This document shows positions 10,401-25,400 of a stretch of 64,000 nt of DNA, in pieces. The DNA is taken from NCBI GenBank assembly GCA_051294375.1, contig CM119267.1, forward strand, positions 26,692,278 to 26,756,277. Reading direction: 5' to 3'. Position 1 is the first letter of the stretch; each line of letters begins with the position of its first letter. Both the position numbers and the translations under genes were made by a program. The DNA comes from Paraspadella gotoi (taxonomy: Eukaryota; Chaetognatha). A model generated the notes under the pieces. That model was not told the origin of the DNA and did not search any database. It saw nothing but the letters and a program-made list of their open reading frames with translations.

Positions 10401-13400
10401 GCATGTGTGAAAAAAAGTTGCAGGGAGAGAGAGAAAGAGTGGAAAGAAATTAATATATGGGGAGAAGGGGGAAAACGAAAAAAAGAGAAAAGAAAAGATA
10501 AGAAAGAGGGAAGAAAGAGAATCAGAGAGGGAGAGAAAAGCAGAGATAGAGAGGAAGATAAATAAAGGTAAAGGAAGAAAAGAATGGATGACACTGAAAA
10601 ATATGAAGACAGAAAAGTCAGAGAAAGGGAGAGAAAGAGAGAAAAAGAGAGGGACAGAGAGAAGGTTCAAGAGAGAAAAAAATAGTGGAAAAAATGGAAA
10701 AAAGTTTTAAAATATAGCGTGCCGTTTTTTTGCCTAATCTGTAGTATATCTAAAAAACGTGATAGATCTGACGAGCAATTTAATCTTTAAAAGTTGCCCT
10801 TACCATGAAAAATCGTTTTAGTTTCATCTTAAGGTAAAAGAAATTATGTCTTACCGTATTTTGAAAGCATAGAAATTCACCCAGTGAGTTCGATGTTATA
10901 AGGAGAAAATAACTATAGCCAACCGTTTTTTTAAATAAAGCGTGTTTTATATTAATCAGTGGAAAAAAAAGAAATAATAGTTATGAAATTGGTACAACCA
11001 ATATAAAAATTATCCATTCATTTAATAAATAAGCTATCTTGCCCCTGACTTTGGACAGGCTTTGGTGGTTTAAGGCCTCCATCACTCTTACAAGATAATG
11101 ACATAGCAGCATATAAGTTTCAATTCTATTGTTGAAAATACCCGAATAGAAATCACTGCCCAAAACGAGACATCTTTCCAAAAGTCAATAGCTGGAGGGT
11201 AAATTTAAGATTTTTATCAAATTGTGAGTGGCTATTTTAAATTTTTTTTTCAGGCTCCTTCATGATACTTTTATAAATAATAATATTTAATGTTATAATA
11301 ATTTAAACAGGTCATATATTTTATAAAAAGATTTAATGAAATTGGACAGGCTTTGGTGGTTTAAGGCCTCCACCACTCTTACAAGATAATGACATAGCAG
11401 GTCCCTGCAAGCTTTCAATCAAGACTCTCTCACAGTCTCGTTTATTCACTCCCAGAGTACCTGCCTTCCCTATCAATGAAGTGGTATAATATTTCAAAGA
11501 ATGTTTCAATTGTATGAAAAGACCACTCCCTTAAGTATTAGATCGGGGAATACTTATTGTACTCCGCACTCGCATCAAAATACAAGGAGCTGAATTTTTT
11601 AAAATTTTAGATAATTAACTTTTGACTCTCCTAATTGAACCAAGGCTCGGTAGCTTAATTTTTATATTAGAGCTTTCGTAAGTATATCATTCTCTTCATT
11701 TTTTAAAGGGCTTTCTGAGGATATTAATATTGTTAATATTTTAATAAATACTTTGTTTAAAAAAGTGCTAAAAGTTGAAGAAAAAAAAAGAATTTAAAAA
11801 CAGTGAGTTGGAAAATGAAACCCGATTTTACAAGCCAACTTTCTCTACTCATTGTCAAGGCATATCTTAACTGATCAATATAAAATTTGAACACATAAAT
11901 GACTTTCATATTTTCTACTCAACTAATTTTTATTAAAATCAATGAAATAACCACTGGTTTGCAAATGACAGCATTTTTTTACCGGCGCTTGTAAAATTGT
12001 CACCATGTACAAAACAGCAAAGTATTTCCAATGTAAAATTCAAAGCATTACAACCATTCGGGCCGAGGGCTTATCTTTGAATAATTGCTTTCCCTCATCC
12101 CTCGGCCCATCCAACGTCGCCCTTTGCCCCAGTCCCAGTTCTCGCCCCATGATTCGTCCGTCTCGCGCTCCTCTTTGATCGCCCGATCGCGGTCCATGAG
12201 AGAGAGAGGGGGATAGGGAACATGGTGAACGGAGGGGAGGCGGATCTTTGTATCTGCTGACGATACTTTTGTTGTACCCCTCGTTGGGGATGAGCATCAT
12301 TTTTAAACAACTCATTGTTTTATATCAAATTTGGTAGCGTTCGATAGACAATTGCAAACATTATCTACATGCATAATTTCATCATAATCCGACAATCTGT
12401 TCAAAAGTAATCACCAAAAAGCAATCGCAAAAATCGCTCTTCAAACCGATCAACTTTCGCTTAAAATCGAGCTCGTTTTGATCCAACAAAGTCAAAGATT
12501 AGTACTATGCGTAGTACTAAGCTTTAGAACCGGCGCAGAGTGAGATCCTGGGCCTGAATTTTTCAGAAAAATCCCGTTCAATTAAAAATATCTTTTTATT
12601 ATATATTAATTATAAGAATAATTTTTTAAAAATTTATTTGAATATTAAAATAATTAAAAAGTAATTTTATATAATTTTAAATAAATAAAATAAAATTATT
12701 TTATAATAAAATATATATTATTATCAGATTATATAATAATAATAAAATAATAATTATAATTAAAAAAATAAAATTATAATTAAAAAAATAAAATTATAAA
12801 TTAAAATATATATATTTTATTTATTATTATTATTTTATTATTATTATTATTGTTATTATTATTATTAAAATTAAAAAATTTTTTTATCTATTATATTTAA
12901 TATGATTATTATATTTCATTAAAATTAAAATTTTATTTTAATCTTATATTTTTTAATTATACCATGATAAAAAAAAATATCGCAGTTTAAAAAAATTAAC
13001 TAATTTTATTATAAAATATAATTTTTTATGCATATATACTTTTTAATATATAGTATTACCTTTCTCGGATTGAATAAAAAAGTTCATTTTTAAAACTATC
13101 ATTATATTTATATAAATATTTTTTATATATTATATAATAATATAAAAAATTTAAAAAATTATTTTTCTAACATTTGGGACTCACAAGCAAAACTGTGCGA
13201 CGATTTTTGTTTTTAATAAATTTTTATTGGACTTTTTTTAAATTTTGCATTATATTGAGAAAATGCTTTTGAATTAAGCCCGCGCTCTACCTGATTTGAA
13301 TAGTAAAATCAATACAGTTTCTGTCAATTGTGTTCAAAATTGAAAAAAATGAAGGCTTGACTATGCAGTTTTCACCTAAAAAACCAGTTCATTTGATTGC

Positions 13401-16400
13401 TTTATCAAGCATTAAAGATTGCAAGGCTTCCCAAGACGCCAAGCTTTCAGAATCTGCCCATATTTTTTTGGGCCGTGACTATGCAGTTTTGAATAGAAGT
13501 GAAATATAAAGTAATCTTGATCGGAGCTTCGATTCGAACGATGCGCATCTCTACCCTCGTCCTTTTTTTATATAGGATTTAATATTTTATATTACCCTCA
13601 TATTTTTATTGTATTGCAATAAGGTCAAACCGCTTAAAAGCATGATACTATGGTGGACTAAAATCCACCAACCGTTCATCAGCGGCCATTGGTGCCGGAG
13701 GAAAGTCATTCGCCTCCCAACCCAAAGGTCCGGGGTTCTAGCAGTTAAGGGGGACAGGGCGCTTAACCCTCCTGTAACACGGTGTTACAGCCTGATCCGA
13801 AGCTCATTGACTGCTTATATTTAATGGTTCTGTCACTAACACAACAATAATTACTGTTTTTTCATTGGTGAGCCCGACTTCCGAACACAACAGCAACAAC
13901 ACTTTCAGGCGACATGCCTCAACTTGGTGACGAACTTTCCACCATCAACAACAATACACTGAAGAGACGCAACAGACTTCTCCCTATGGGAGGGGGGGGA
14001 TGTATGGTGGACTAAAATCCACCAATCATTCATCAGCGGCCATTGGTGCCGGAGACAAGTCATTCGCCTCCCAACCCAAAAGTCCGGGATTCTAGCCCGG
14101 TGGTCGCTGAGCAGTTAAGGGGGACAGGGCGCTTAACCCTCTTGTAACACGGTGTTACAGCCTGATCCAAAGCTCAGGGACTGCTTATCATGAACTCATA
14201 GCAATAATTACTGTCTCTTCAACACCATCAGTTCGTAACTATCAGGTATCGGGATCGATCCCTAATGGTACCTACCCTGCGGTAGAGCGTTGAAAAATAA
14301 CAAAATATAACATAGGTACATAGCTATTTTAGTGTAATGTAGTCTGTAGAATTCGATGGTGATGACCATTTTTTCTTGTCGGAAATGACGGTTTTTAATG
14401 TATATAAAATTGTTATAAAATAGCAAAACCATTATAAGTTATTTTAAATCAAATTATTAAAATTTTATAAAATTTATATGAGCTTTTGAAATATAAAAAT
14501 AAAGACTTATAAAAATATTTTGGTAAGTTTATTTCTAAATTTTATGTTTTATAAAATGTTAGTTAACTATATTTATTAATAATTGAGTAAAAATTAGGCT
14601 AACGTTAAAAAATAATAATTTCAAAATTTTTTTCATGGATTTGCATTCTTTGCAAAAAGTTGATATAAGAAAATATAATTATTATATAAAAATTATGTCA
14701 TTAAGTAGGTCAAAATTCAGAAAAACTATAATTTTAAGCCAAAAATTGAAAATTAAACAAAAATAGTAGTTTTTAATATTTTTAACCTACTTAATGAGAG
14801 AATTTTTTAAAATGGATTATACTTTCTTATATCAACTTTTTGTAAGGAATTCAAATCCGTTTTTAAAATTTTAAAATTTTTATTTTTTCACTTTAGCTTA
14901 TTTTTTATTATTATTTTTTAATAAGTATAGCTAACAAACTATTAATAAAATATAAAAATTTTAAATAAACTTACCAAAATATTAATATGGGTCTTTATTT
15001 TCATATAATGTAAGTTAAATATAGCTTTTATAAAATCTTAATAATTTGAGTTTCTTATACTCTACGATGTTTTCTCCATTTTAATAGCACCTTATATGCT
15101 GCAAAAATCGCCATTTCTGACAAAGAAGATGAGACTATACAAAAAAATGGTTATCATCATCGAATTCTACAGACTTTATTACACTAAAATATCTATGTAT
15201 CTAACTTGATTTGTTATATTTTGTTATTTTTCAACGCACTACCCCGCAGGAAGCGTGAAGACGGCCCTACACTGCCTGGAAATCCCTCAAGCCTGATTCC
15301 AAGCATAGGACCAGTTCCATGGAGTCGAAGTTGCGGCTAGCGCTCTTCAGCCCATTTGGTGCCTTATCCACATAAAATTTTAATATTAATTTTAATATTT
15401 TAATAATAATAGTAATAAAAATAAATAAACCCCGGACCTTTGGGTTGGGAGGCGAATGACTTGCCTCTGGCACCAATGGCCGCTGATGAATGATTGGTGG
15501 ATTTTAGTCCACCATACATCCCCCCCTCCCATAGGGAGAAGTCTGTTACGTCTCTTCAGTGAATTGTTGTTGTTGGTGGAAAGTTTGTCACCAAGTTAAG
15601 GCATGTCGCCTTTTGTTTAGCGGAAAGTGAATTGCCAGGTTGAGGCATGTTGCCTGAAAGTGTTGTTGTTGCTGTTATGTTCGGAAGTTAGGCTCACCAA
15701 TGAAGAGACAGTATTTATTGTTGTTAGTGACAGAACCGTTCAATATAAGCAGCCCCTGAGCTTCGGATCAGGCTGCAACACCGTGTTACAGGCGGGTTAA
15801 GCGCCCCGTCCCTTTTAACTGCTAGGCGACCACCGGGCTAGAATGACTTGCCTCTGGCACCTATGGCCGCTGATGAACGGTTGGTAGATTTTAGTCCACC
15901 ATAGTATTATTATTGTTAACCTTATGGTTAGTGGTAGTGTTATACTTAATAACGTTTATGAATTAATATCTGATAAGCTTAACTGAGAGAGAGAGAAGTA
16001 ATAGTGGTTAAATACATTATTTATTGTATTGTAACTTAACATTAATAGTATTAAACAAGATGCACAATGATTGACATATTATAAGTGTTAAGCTAAGAAA
16101 AATAAATTTAAATAAGAATTCGAACTGTACTTGTTGATGTCAATTTATCAATTGATAAATAATTTATAAATGCTCATTTGATCTGCAACTATCACTACAC
16201 CTTATTATCGAGCTTCGTATTTAGTATATGCAGTTTTTAAGAGGTCATTCAACTTAACAATGCATAATCTTTGATGTATTAGAGCAAATACATCGAGAAA
16301 TACATCGTGATCATCAACAAAAAAGTTGTTATTCATATGTAAACATTCTGTTTTAAATATTTTTTTTAAATCGGTAAATAACAAAATTGTTAAATTAAAT

Positions 16401-19400
16401 CGGTATGCTCATTTATTAATGTAGGGCTGCGCATCGTTCGACATCGACAAGTCCGAATCACAGATTCCTTTATATTTCACTTCTATTCAAAACTGCATAG
16501 TCAAGGCTAGATACCTCACCCGAGAGCTAATATCATATATATTTTTTATATATTTTTATGCCGGTCCCTTGAGGATGATATCAATATTCACTTGCAAAAA
16601 ACGTTTTTAAATTCCTACAATGATTTCTGAGATATAGTCATAAACGTCAGCCTTGAAAGGCAAAATTTGTCAGAATAAAATTTTCGAGTTTCTTCTTAGA
16701 TTTCTGACGCGCTAGTACAAACTATTTAAAAAAAAGAGGAACGTTTCACTGATTTCTTCCAACATAATCCATAAATGAGTAAGACAATTGGGTACACCTG
16801 ATAGTCATAAGTCTCTAGAGGGCAGAAAATTTTTCTTTAGGTTTTATTTTGAAATTTAGGTATTGTACCAATAGGATAAATTGAGATACTCCTGCTCTGC
16901 CGAAATTTTTATTTAACAAAGATTTGTACTGCGTAGTTCAAATCTTTAGTTCTCTAACGGTAAAAAAAGTTTTTTCTTGAATAACTTTTGAAAGAAAAGA
17001 GATAGGAACGTGGGCGAGGTATTAAATTAAGCCCTAATCATGGGACACCTTTCTAAATAAGTTTTATTAAATTTTATCCATAAATCTTTACACAGCCTTT
17101 ATTTAAATCGGAGTTAAAAGTATAACAGTTTTTTGGATTAAAAATTTCATTGAAGCTATATGAAATTTGTTGTTTTTCTTTCTTAATTTGAAACAGGAAA
17201 GCCTAAATTACATTTTGATTACCATTAAATTTTCTCTACTGCATAAAATTGCTTGCATTTTTCAGTTAAAGTAAAAAAACAAGCAAAAATTTATGTAGTA
17301 GCTTGATAAAATGTTTTTTTAAATATAAAAAATGATAAATACAAAATGTTTTCAGCTTAATATAAACAGTCTGGACGTCTACCTTCTTGTATGTGGAGAA
17401 AAAATCGTCATTTTTCATTATCTTCAACTGCAAACAAAAAGCTTGACACACTGCTTGTTTATCATAATAAAATTTTTAAAAATTACATAGCTGGGGACAT
17501 ATTTGACAAAGCAAGACATCATTGTGTTAAATTGTATTGATAATTTTTTTTTAAATAGAAAAAAAGATAATTTATTTTTAGCTTTCTTTTATTTCTTCTT
17601 AAATAAAAATTTCAGTGAAGAAAAAAAAAATTAAAATCTACTCATCTTGAATGTCATTGTTACTGATTAAAAGGTAAAATTTTTTAATTCGCCCTTTTGC
17701 CCCCAAGCCCCAAGACATGGAAGTGCCCAAAACTTTTAAAAACATTTTTATTTGATGTGCATACAAGGCGGAACCCGCATTCTGAATTTTTGTATTTTCC
17801 CTTTCAAACATATTAAATAAAAATAATTATTTTCGAGATGTTTGACGGTGACAATGCCACTGGTAAGGCTTCGTTACCTCACTTCCCGAATGAATTTTTA
17901 AACGAGGATTTTTTTCCGTCTATTCGAGACATAACACTAACTATTGATATTACTAGTTTTTTGATTCACACAATCTACTTCGCGTAATCAGAGAAACGTT
18001 TAGCGTGTCAAAAAAATAGGGTAAAAAATGAGTAAAACGTTCTGACAAAATTAAAAATCGATGGAGGAATCTATCAAGGCCCATATAAATTATATCAATA
18101 TGGGTAGATTTCGAAAGCTTGGCGTCTTGGGAAGCCAACGGAGGTAGAGCGCGATCGAAATACCCATTTTATCATGCCCAAAAATGGTATTTAAATGAAC
18201 TGGTCAGACCGTTTTTTCCCTTTTCCCAAAAAAACCTGCTTGATCTTTTGTAAAATAGAACAAATCATACATATCAGTACGGTTTCGGATAGCTTATTGT
18301 CTTCTCTACTAGAATAAAAAAAAGAAAAGTTTAAATTCTTGCAATCTTGAATGCTTGATAAAGCAATCAAATGAACTGGTTTTTTAGGTGAAAACTGCAT
18401 AGTCAAGCCTTCAATTTTTTTTTGTTCTAAGACCATCGAAAGAAACTGTATTGTTTTTACTATCTGTTTAGGTAGAGCGCGGGGGTAAATTTAGAGAGTT
18501 TATATTAAATTTAGAGCAAATAGAAAGGATATCAAGTTTTTGCACGCTAAAAGCTTTTTTAAGCGCGTTCCGGTCTGTATTGAAAATGGTTGACGTAGGT
18601 TAGCCAATGAGGACATCAATTAAAAATAAGCATTGATCATGCGCGATCCGGGCCAGATAAATACCATATTTCAACATGGCTTTACCATATTTTTACGTTT
18701 TAGAACGCAGTCTGTATGAAATGTTTTGAATTTCACGCCTGTGATATTGGCGTTCTAGGCGTCGTTTGTCCCTTGTTAGTCTCTTTATCTTATCTCTTGA
18801 AGAGACATTAACTATTGTTATGTGATAGTGACAAAACCGTTCAATAAAATCTTAAAAGCAATAGGGATCGAGCCTACTTTTAATGATAACCAAATATTGA
18901 TGCGATGATAACCAAATATTGATGCGAAGATAACCGAAGGATTGATGCGATGATAACCAAATGATGGATGCGATGATAGTCATTCATTGATGCGATGATA
19001 ATCATTCATTGATACGATGATAATCATTCATTGATGCGATGATAGTCCTTCATTGATCGGATGATAATCATTCATTGATGCGATGATAGTCATTCATTGA
19101 CGTGACGTGACTTTGAAAAAAGTATGCATATTTAAAAAAAGTATGCATACTTTGAAAAAAGTATGCATACTTTTTTCCAAGTATGCATTACTTTTTTCAA
19201 AGTATGCATACTTTTTTGAAGTATGCATACTTTTTTTAAAATATGCATACTTTTTTTAAAGTATGCATACTTTTTTCAAAGTATGCATACTTTTTTGAAG
19301 TATGCATACTTTTTTTGAAGTATGCATACTTTTTTTGAAGTATGCATACTTTTTTTAAAATATGTATACTTTTTTCAAGTATGCATACTTTTTTGAAGTA

Positions 19401-22400
19401 TGCATACTTTTTTGAAGTATGCATACTTTTTTTAAAATATGCATACTTTTTTTAAAGTATGCATACTTTTTTCAAAGTATGCATATTTTTTTAGTATGAT
19501 ACTTTTTTGAAGTATGCATACTTTTTTCAAAGTATGCATACTTTTTTCAAAGTATGCATACTTTTTTGAAGTATGCAACTTTTTTAGAAGTATGCATACT
19601 TTTTTAAATTATGCATACTTTTTTAAAAATGCATACTTTTTTCAAAGTATGCATACTTTTTTCAATTATGCATACTTTTTTTCCAATTATGCATACTTTT
19701 TTAAAGTATGCATACTTTTTTAATATGCATACTTTTTATAGTCTCAATATGCATACTTTTTTGAAGTATGCATACTTTTTTAAAATATGCATACTTTTTT
19801 AAAATATGCATACTTTTTTAAAATATGCATACTTTTTCAAGTATGCATACTTTTTGAAGTATGCATACTTTTTCAAAGTATGCATACTTTTTTCAAAGTA
19901 TGCATACTTTTTTCAACTTCATACTTTTTTAACTTGCATATCTTTTTCAACTTGCATATCTTTTTCAACTTGCATATCTTTTTCAACTTGCATATCTTTT
20001 TCAACTTGCATATCTTTTTCAACTTGCATATCTTTTTCAACTTGCATACTTTTTCAACTTGCATACTTTTTAACTAATTACCGCTAAATTTTCTTAGTCA
20101 AATCCGACATTGTTTGCTCAAACTTGTTCATAATAAAATAAGCCGGATTCAGATATGACAAATTTTAGATATTAAACTATCGTCATCATCATTAGTTTAA
20201 TTAATTTTATTCATTGCATCAATTTACTTACCATTATCAATCATTATCTTTTAATTATAGTTTTATTGCTATTCTATTAAAATCTGTTATCATAAAATTA
20301 AAATGATTCAAAAATGAAAAATTAATCGTGAAGTGACGATAGTGAATTCTTAATCTTGAATTAACGATATTAAATTGAGTTAGTTTAAATGTAGTTTTGC
20401 TGGTGAGATCAGTCAATATACTTTCAATTTATTACTTCTTTGGCTCTCTTGTCTTTTCCTCTTTTTATTCTGTTATAATTATGTTATTTTTGTGATTAAT
20501 TTTGTAAGGATTCCTTTTTTTTCCTGGCTTCGCTTATTCTATTTTCTCTTATGAGGCCCGGTTCGCGCATAATCGCTATTATCGGTTTAAAGCTTAGTAC
20601 TACAGTAGTTCAAATCCTTATTGGATCAAAACGAGTTCGATTTTAAGCGAAAGTTGATCGATTTGAAGCGCGATTTTCGCGACTGTTTTATTGCCATAAC
20701 TTTTGAACGGATTATCTGATTTTTATGAAATTTTGCATATAGATAGTATTTTAAATTCCCTATCGATCGGTACCAAATTTATTTAAAATACTCAATAGTT
20801 TAGAAACGATGCACATCCCCAATTAATGATTTGTTTTTCAATCTGGTTGTTAAAAAATTCTAGGTAAGAAGTTAAAACACGGTAGCAAATTAGAAGGGGA
20901 GAGTTAAACGATTAAGCTTATTACTTGTTTGTTTTCCAGTCTTGAACAAAATCTTTAGTTAAATAGATGGTAAAAAAATTAGATATACCCTGAACGATTG
21001 TAATAATATTGATTTAAAAATTTAATAGCAATCTTAAAAACATTTGTGAATGTAATAGAGAGACATTTCGATAAACGTATGTGGGTTTGAACTCGGGTCA
21101 TTCAAAACAAATGAACAATCTAACTCACAAGCAATCAGCTGATTTTAACTTATGGTTTTATCCACCCTTTAGAAAACCATTTCACAAAGTTTACTAAAAA
21201 TTAACAGACTCTCTTCAAGTTCAAATCTCTATCTCATTATTAATTTACTAATTATTTCATTGTTATTGAGATTACTTATTGATGTTATTAATTAATTAAT
21301 TGATTTACTGTTTCATCATATAGATATTACAATTGCTTGTTGACAAGAGCAGCTGAATATCTATATGCTTTGATTATTTTATTTAGGTGCATTTTAATAC
21401 CAAACCAAGCAAGATTGGTTTTTGGATCAACTTTTATACAAAGCAAAAATAAACTTTTCATATCGCCACGAACGTCAGCGTCTACATCACTTCCGGTCCG
21501 ACGCCAATCGCTCCGTTTCCAAGGCGACGATGACGTATCCACATTGGTGAACCTCGACAAAGAAAATTTTCCAACCTTCATACTCCCAATACAGACTGTA
21601 ATTCAATCACTGATGAGCGAGCAGCGCAAGACCCGCCTTCAAAGCAGCCTCAACGCCGCCGGAATATTCAACCGGAATCGCTCGCCATCTCCTAACGTCG
21701 CCACCAACGCTCTTGGCAACCCAAGATTCACTTTTGCTCCACCGCCGCCAAGCACCGCAACGTTTTACAACGCCGACGGTGTGATGGCGGCCGCCTCCAG
21801 CGCCAATAAAACGGAAGCACTCTGCTCTGCCCTCACCTTGACTCTTAAGGCTCTAGAGAAAAAGAAAAAACCTGAGTTGCCAAACTTTGACCCTAAAAAC
21901 ATCGACATTTGGATTCGTAGGGTCGAAGCAGCATACGTGCGCGCCAACATCAAAGACGCCGCAGAAAAGTTCGCCCATCTAGAGTCTAAAATCAGTGTCG
22001 ACGCCAATCCGCGTGTCAACTCTTTCCTCTACGGCGAGCCAACGTAGGAGAGGTGGTCGATTTCATCTCTTACCTTCGTAAGGAATACGGGACGACGCAG
22101 CGCCAGCAGGCAGCGTTACTCCTTGATGGCGTCGCCCTCGACGGCCTGCGCCCGTCACAACATCTGGCTCAACTGGAAGAAAAGATTAAAGCAGTAACTA
22201 TTGACGATCTGAAAAAAGAGACAATTATAAGAGGATTGCCGATTGAAATAAGGCGCCTGATTGAGGACAAAGTTGACGATTGGACATCGACACAGCTCGC
22301 GGAGGCCGCCGACAAATTTTTTGACGCCGAAGGACGCCCAACTCTTGCGGCGCCCTCCGCGGCCATCAACGCCGCCATCCTCGACAATGGCACCGACGAA

Positions 22401-25400
22401 TCAGAAGGTAATTTAGATGGCGAACCCGAAATCAACGACATCCAAGGCCAACGCCACGACAAAGGCCATCCCCACCGTGACAAGTGGCGCTCAAGCACCG
22501 CAAGTAGCTCGTCAACCACCTCCCGTCCTCCAAACGCTCGTTTGAAGCAGATTTGCCGCAGGCATCTCAAGCTTGGCAATGCTGCTTTCCGCTGCAAGCG
22601 CGGCTGCGCCGGCAAAGGAGAGAGGAGGGACCGGTAGGCGACGCAGGCGGGAAACGGCGCCGCGGGCCAGTGAAGGTGAATTTCTGTACCCCGCGCCGAC
22701 AATGATTCACCTGACAATTACCTGCTCTACGTTAAGGACGCCAGCGATGGCCGCCAATGGTTGGTGGATGGCGGCGCCCTTCTCTCCCTCGTCCCGCCCA
22801 CTGCAGCTCAAAGGGAAGCAGGACCAGTCGGCCCAAAACTCCAAGCAGCCAATGGCAGCCCAATCCCTTGCTACGGCGTCGTTCATCGACGAATCGTCCT
22901 TGGCACGAGTTTTTCCCTTTAATGTACTCATCGCCGATGTGACCCAGAACATTTTGGGCGCCGATTTCTTGGCGGAGTTTTATCTTGCCCCCAACCACCG
23001 CGATGGCACCCTTCTGGACCTTAATGACCTCTCAGAGATTCCCTGCTCCATCTCACAAATAAGTCCACCAACTCAAGTCAATTTGGTAGAACAGAAGGAC
23101 AGTGTTTTTTATCAACTCCTTGATCGCTACCCTACTTTGTCTACACCTACCTTCGAGCTCAAAGAGCCTAGACATGGGGTACGCCATCACATACCAACCT
23201 ATGGAAGACCTTGCCAAGCTCGTGCGCGGCGACTACCTCCCGAGAAGCTTGCCGTAGCCAAGGCCGAGCTTGAGAAACTCGTCGCCCTCGGCATTGCCAA
23301 AAGGGCCAAGAGTTCTTGGTCCTCCCCCCTTCTGTGCGTCCCAAAGGCGGATGGAGGGTGGCACTGCTGCGTCGATTTTCGTCGATTGAACTCAAAAACA
23401 AAGAATGATAAATACCCAGTCAAACTTCTTGCGGATTTCAACGCCGAACTGGAAGGAAAAAATATTTTTTCAAAGATCGATCTCGGTTGCGGACGAAGAT
23501 GTGCCTAAAACGGCAGTGATCACACCGTTTGGACTTTGTGTTCCTACGAACTCCATTCAGCCTCAAAAACGCTGGGCAGGATTTCCAGCGAATGATGGAC
23601 GAAATTCTCGGCGACATCCCTCATGTGTATTTGGACGACATCCTCGTTGCCAACGAGAATGAGGAGGAGCACTTGAAGGATCTGGAGGCAGTCTTCAACT
23701 CCCTTGCAGAAAACGGATTAGTGATCAACTGCAAGAAGTGCATCTTGGGTCAACAGTCTCTGGAATTCCTCGGATATCTAGTGGATGCAACAGGCGTCAA
23801 GCCACTCCCACAGAAGGTGGAGGCCATCCGCGCCACTAACCCGCCAACGACGGTCAAGGAAATCCAGAGATTTCTCGGCATGGGAAATTATTACCGGAGG
23901 TTTATCCCAAAAGCCGCCCACCATGCTGCAGCACTTTACGACATCCTTGCCGGAAAACCCAAGAAGCTCAATTGGTCCGACAAATGCACCACTTCCTTCA
24001 ATGCTGTTAAGGAGGCACTGGCCAATGCCGCACTTCTCTGCCATCACTTCAGATGCATCTGACATTGCTCTCGAGGCCGTCCTGGAGCAAAGGACCCAAC
24101 AGGGATGGGAACCTTCTTCTCGGCCAAGTTAGACGAGTCGCAAAGGCGATGGCCTCCCTTTGATCGGGAGCTTTATGGAGCTTTCTGAGCTGTGAGACAC
24201 TTTCAACACTGGCTAGGAGGTAGAGCTTTCACCTTATACACGGATCACCAGTCTCTAATCCATGCCCTTCACAAATGCGCTGAACCGCAAACAACTTGTC
24301 ACAATTTTCAATTGTCAGTGATTTCAGAATTCACAACAGACATTAGACACATCCGTGGCAAGGCCAACGTGGTCGCCGATGCCCTTTCCCGACCAAATCT
24401 GCCCCCAATTGCAGCAGTTGATCAACCTGTACCCCTCGAGAAGGCCCAAGATCTGGACTCTGGAGAGCACTGTTAATGCCATCGGCCATGAAGGCATTGA
24501 CCTGGAAGAGATAGCTCGCCATCAAGCCCTCGACAGAGACTTCCAAAGGCTCTCGCAGGATACTCGGACCGGTCTACGATTCAGAAAAGTCTCTCTCGGC
24601 AACCATCAGCTGCTCGTCGATATTTTGAACGGCCCAGCAAGACCTTTTGTCCCAGAATCTTGGCGGAAAAAGATCTTCGACGCCATCCACAGCCTAGGGC
24701 ATCCTGGCGTCGCGAGAACCCGAGAGACAGTCGCCTCCAAATTTGTCTGGCCCTCTCTTAGAGCANNNNNNNNNNGATGGGCAAGGGAGTGTATCCCTTG
24801 CCAGCAGGCCAAAGTCACTCGACATGTCACTCCAAACATTGGCGACTTCCAAGTCCCAGCCAAACGTTTCCAGCACTTGAATGTCGACATAACAATCATG
24901 CCCGCATCTAATGGTTTCAGTTACTTGTTAACTATTGTTGACAGGTTCTCAAGATGGCCAGCAGCAATCCCAATGAAAGATATGACGTCCACATCGGTAG
25001 TCGATGCCCACGGCTGGGTAGACAACTTTGGAATCCCATCCGATATCACTACTGACCGCGGCGCACAGTTTGCCTCTGCCATATGGAACCAGCTCACACA
25101 GACATTGGGAGTTAGACAACACCAAACTGCGGCTTATCATCCGCAGTCTAATGGACTTGTAGAGCGATTCCACCGTCGCCTAAAGGAGGCATTAATCGCC
25201 CTTGGCAATCAAGAGCCTCACCAGTGGTTCTGGAAGCTGCCTTAACCACTTCTCGCCATTCGCACCACCATTAAGCCAGATATTGGCGCATCGCCTGCCG
25301 ACCTGGTCTTTGGCGAAGGCCCGGCAGTCCCAGGGGACCTTCTACCGCCTCCACTAGATGACAACAGCCTTCATGAGCAATGCCGCCAACTCCGCAATAA

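Larger units (their letters stand above)
18866..20128 (+). mobile_element. Helentron-like element made mostly of minisatellite
   Basis: The right end at 20101-20128 carries the family terminus AATCCGACATTGTTTGCTCA then AACTTGTT. Upstream, without interruption, are three arrays with units of 18, 19-20 and 22 bp. The left border starts near GGGATCGAGCCTACTTTTAA, a sequence that also borders the 22-bp array at 60598-61020. The hairpin end of the family is not seen. Confidence 0.6.

Noticed and set aside
19113-20078. Reading frames rich in His-Thr-Phe or Lys-Lys-Tyr-Ala
   Set aside because: Artefacts of the minisatellite units; both strands read open because the unit lacks stops in some frames.
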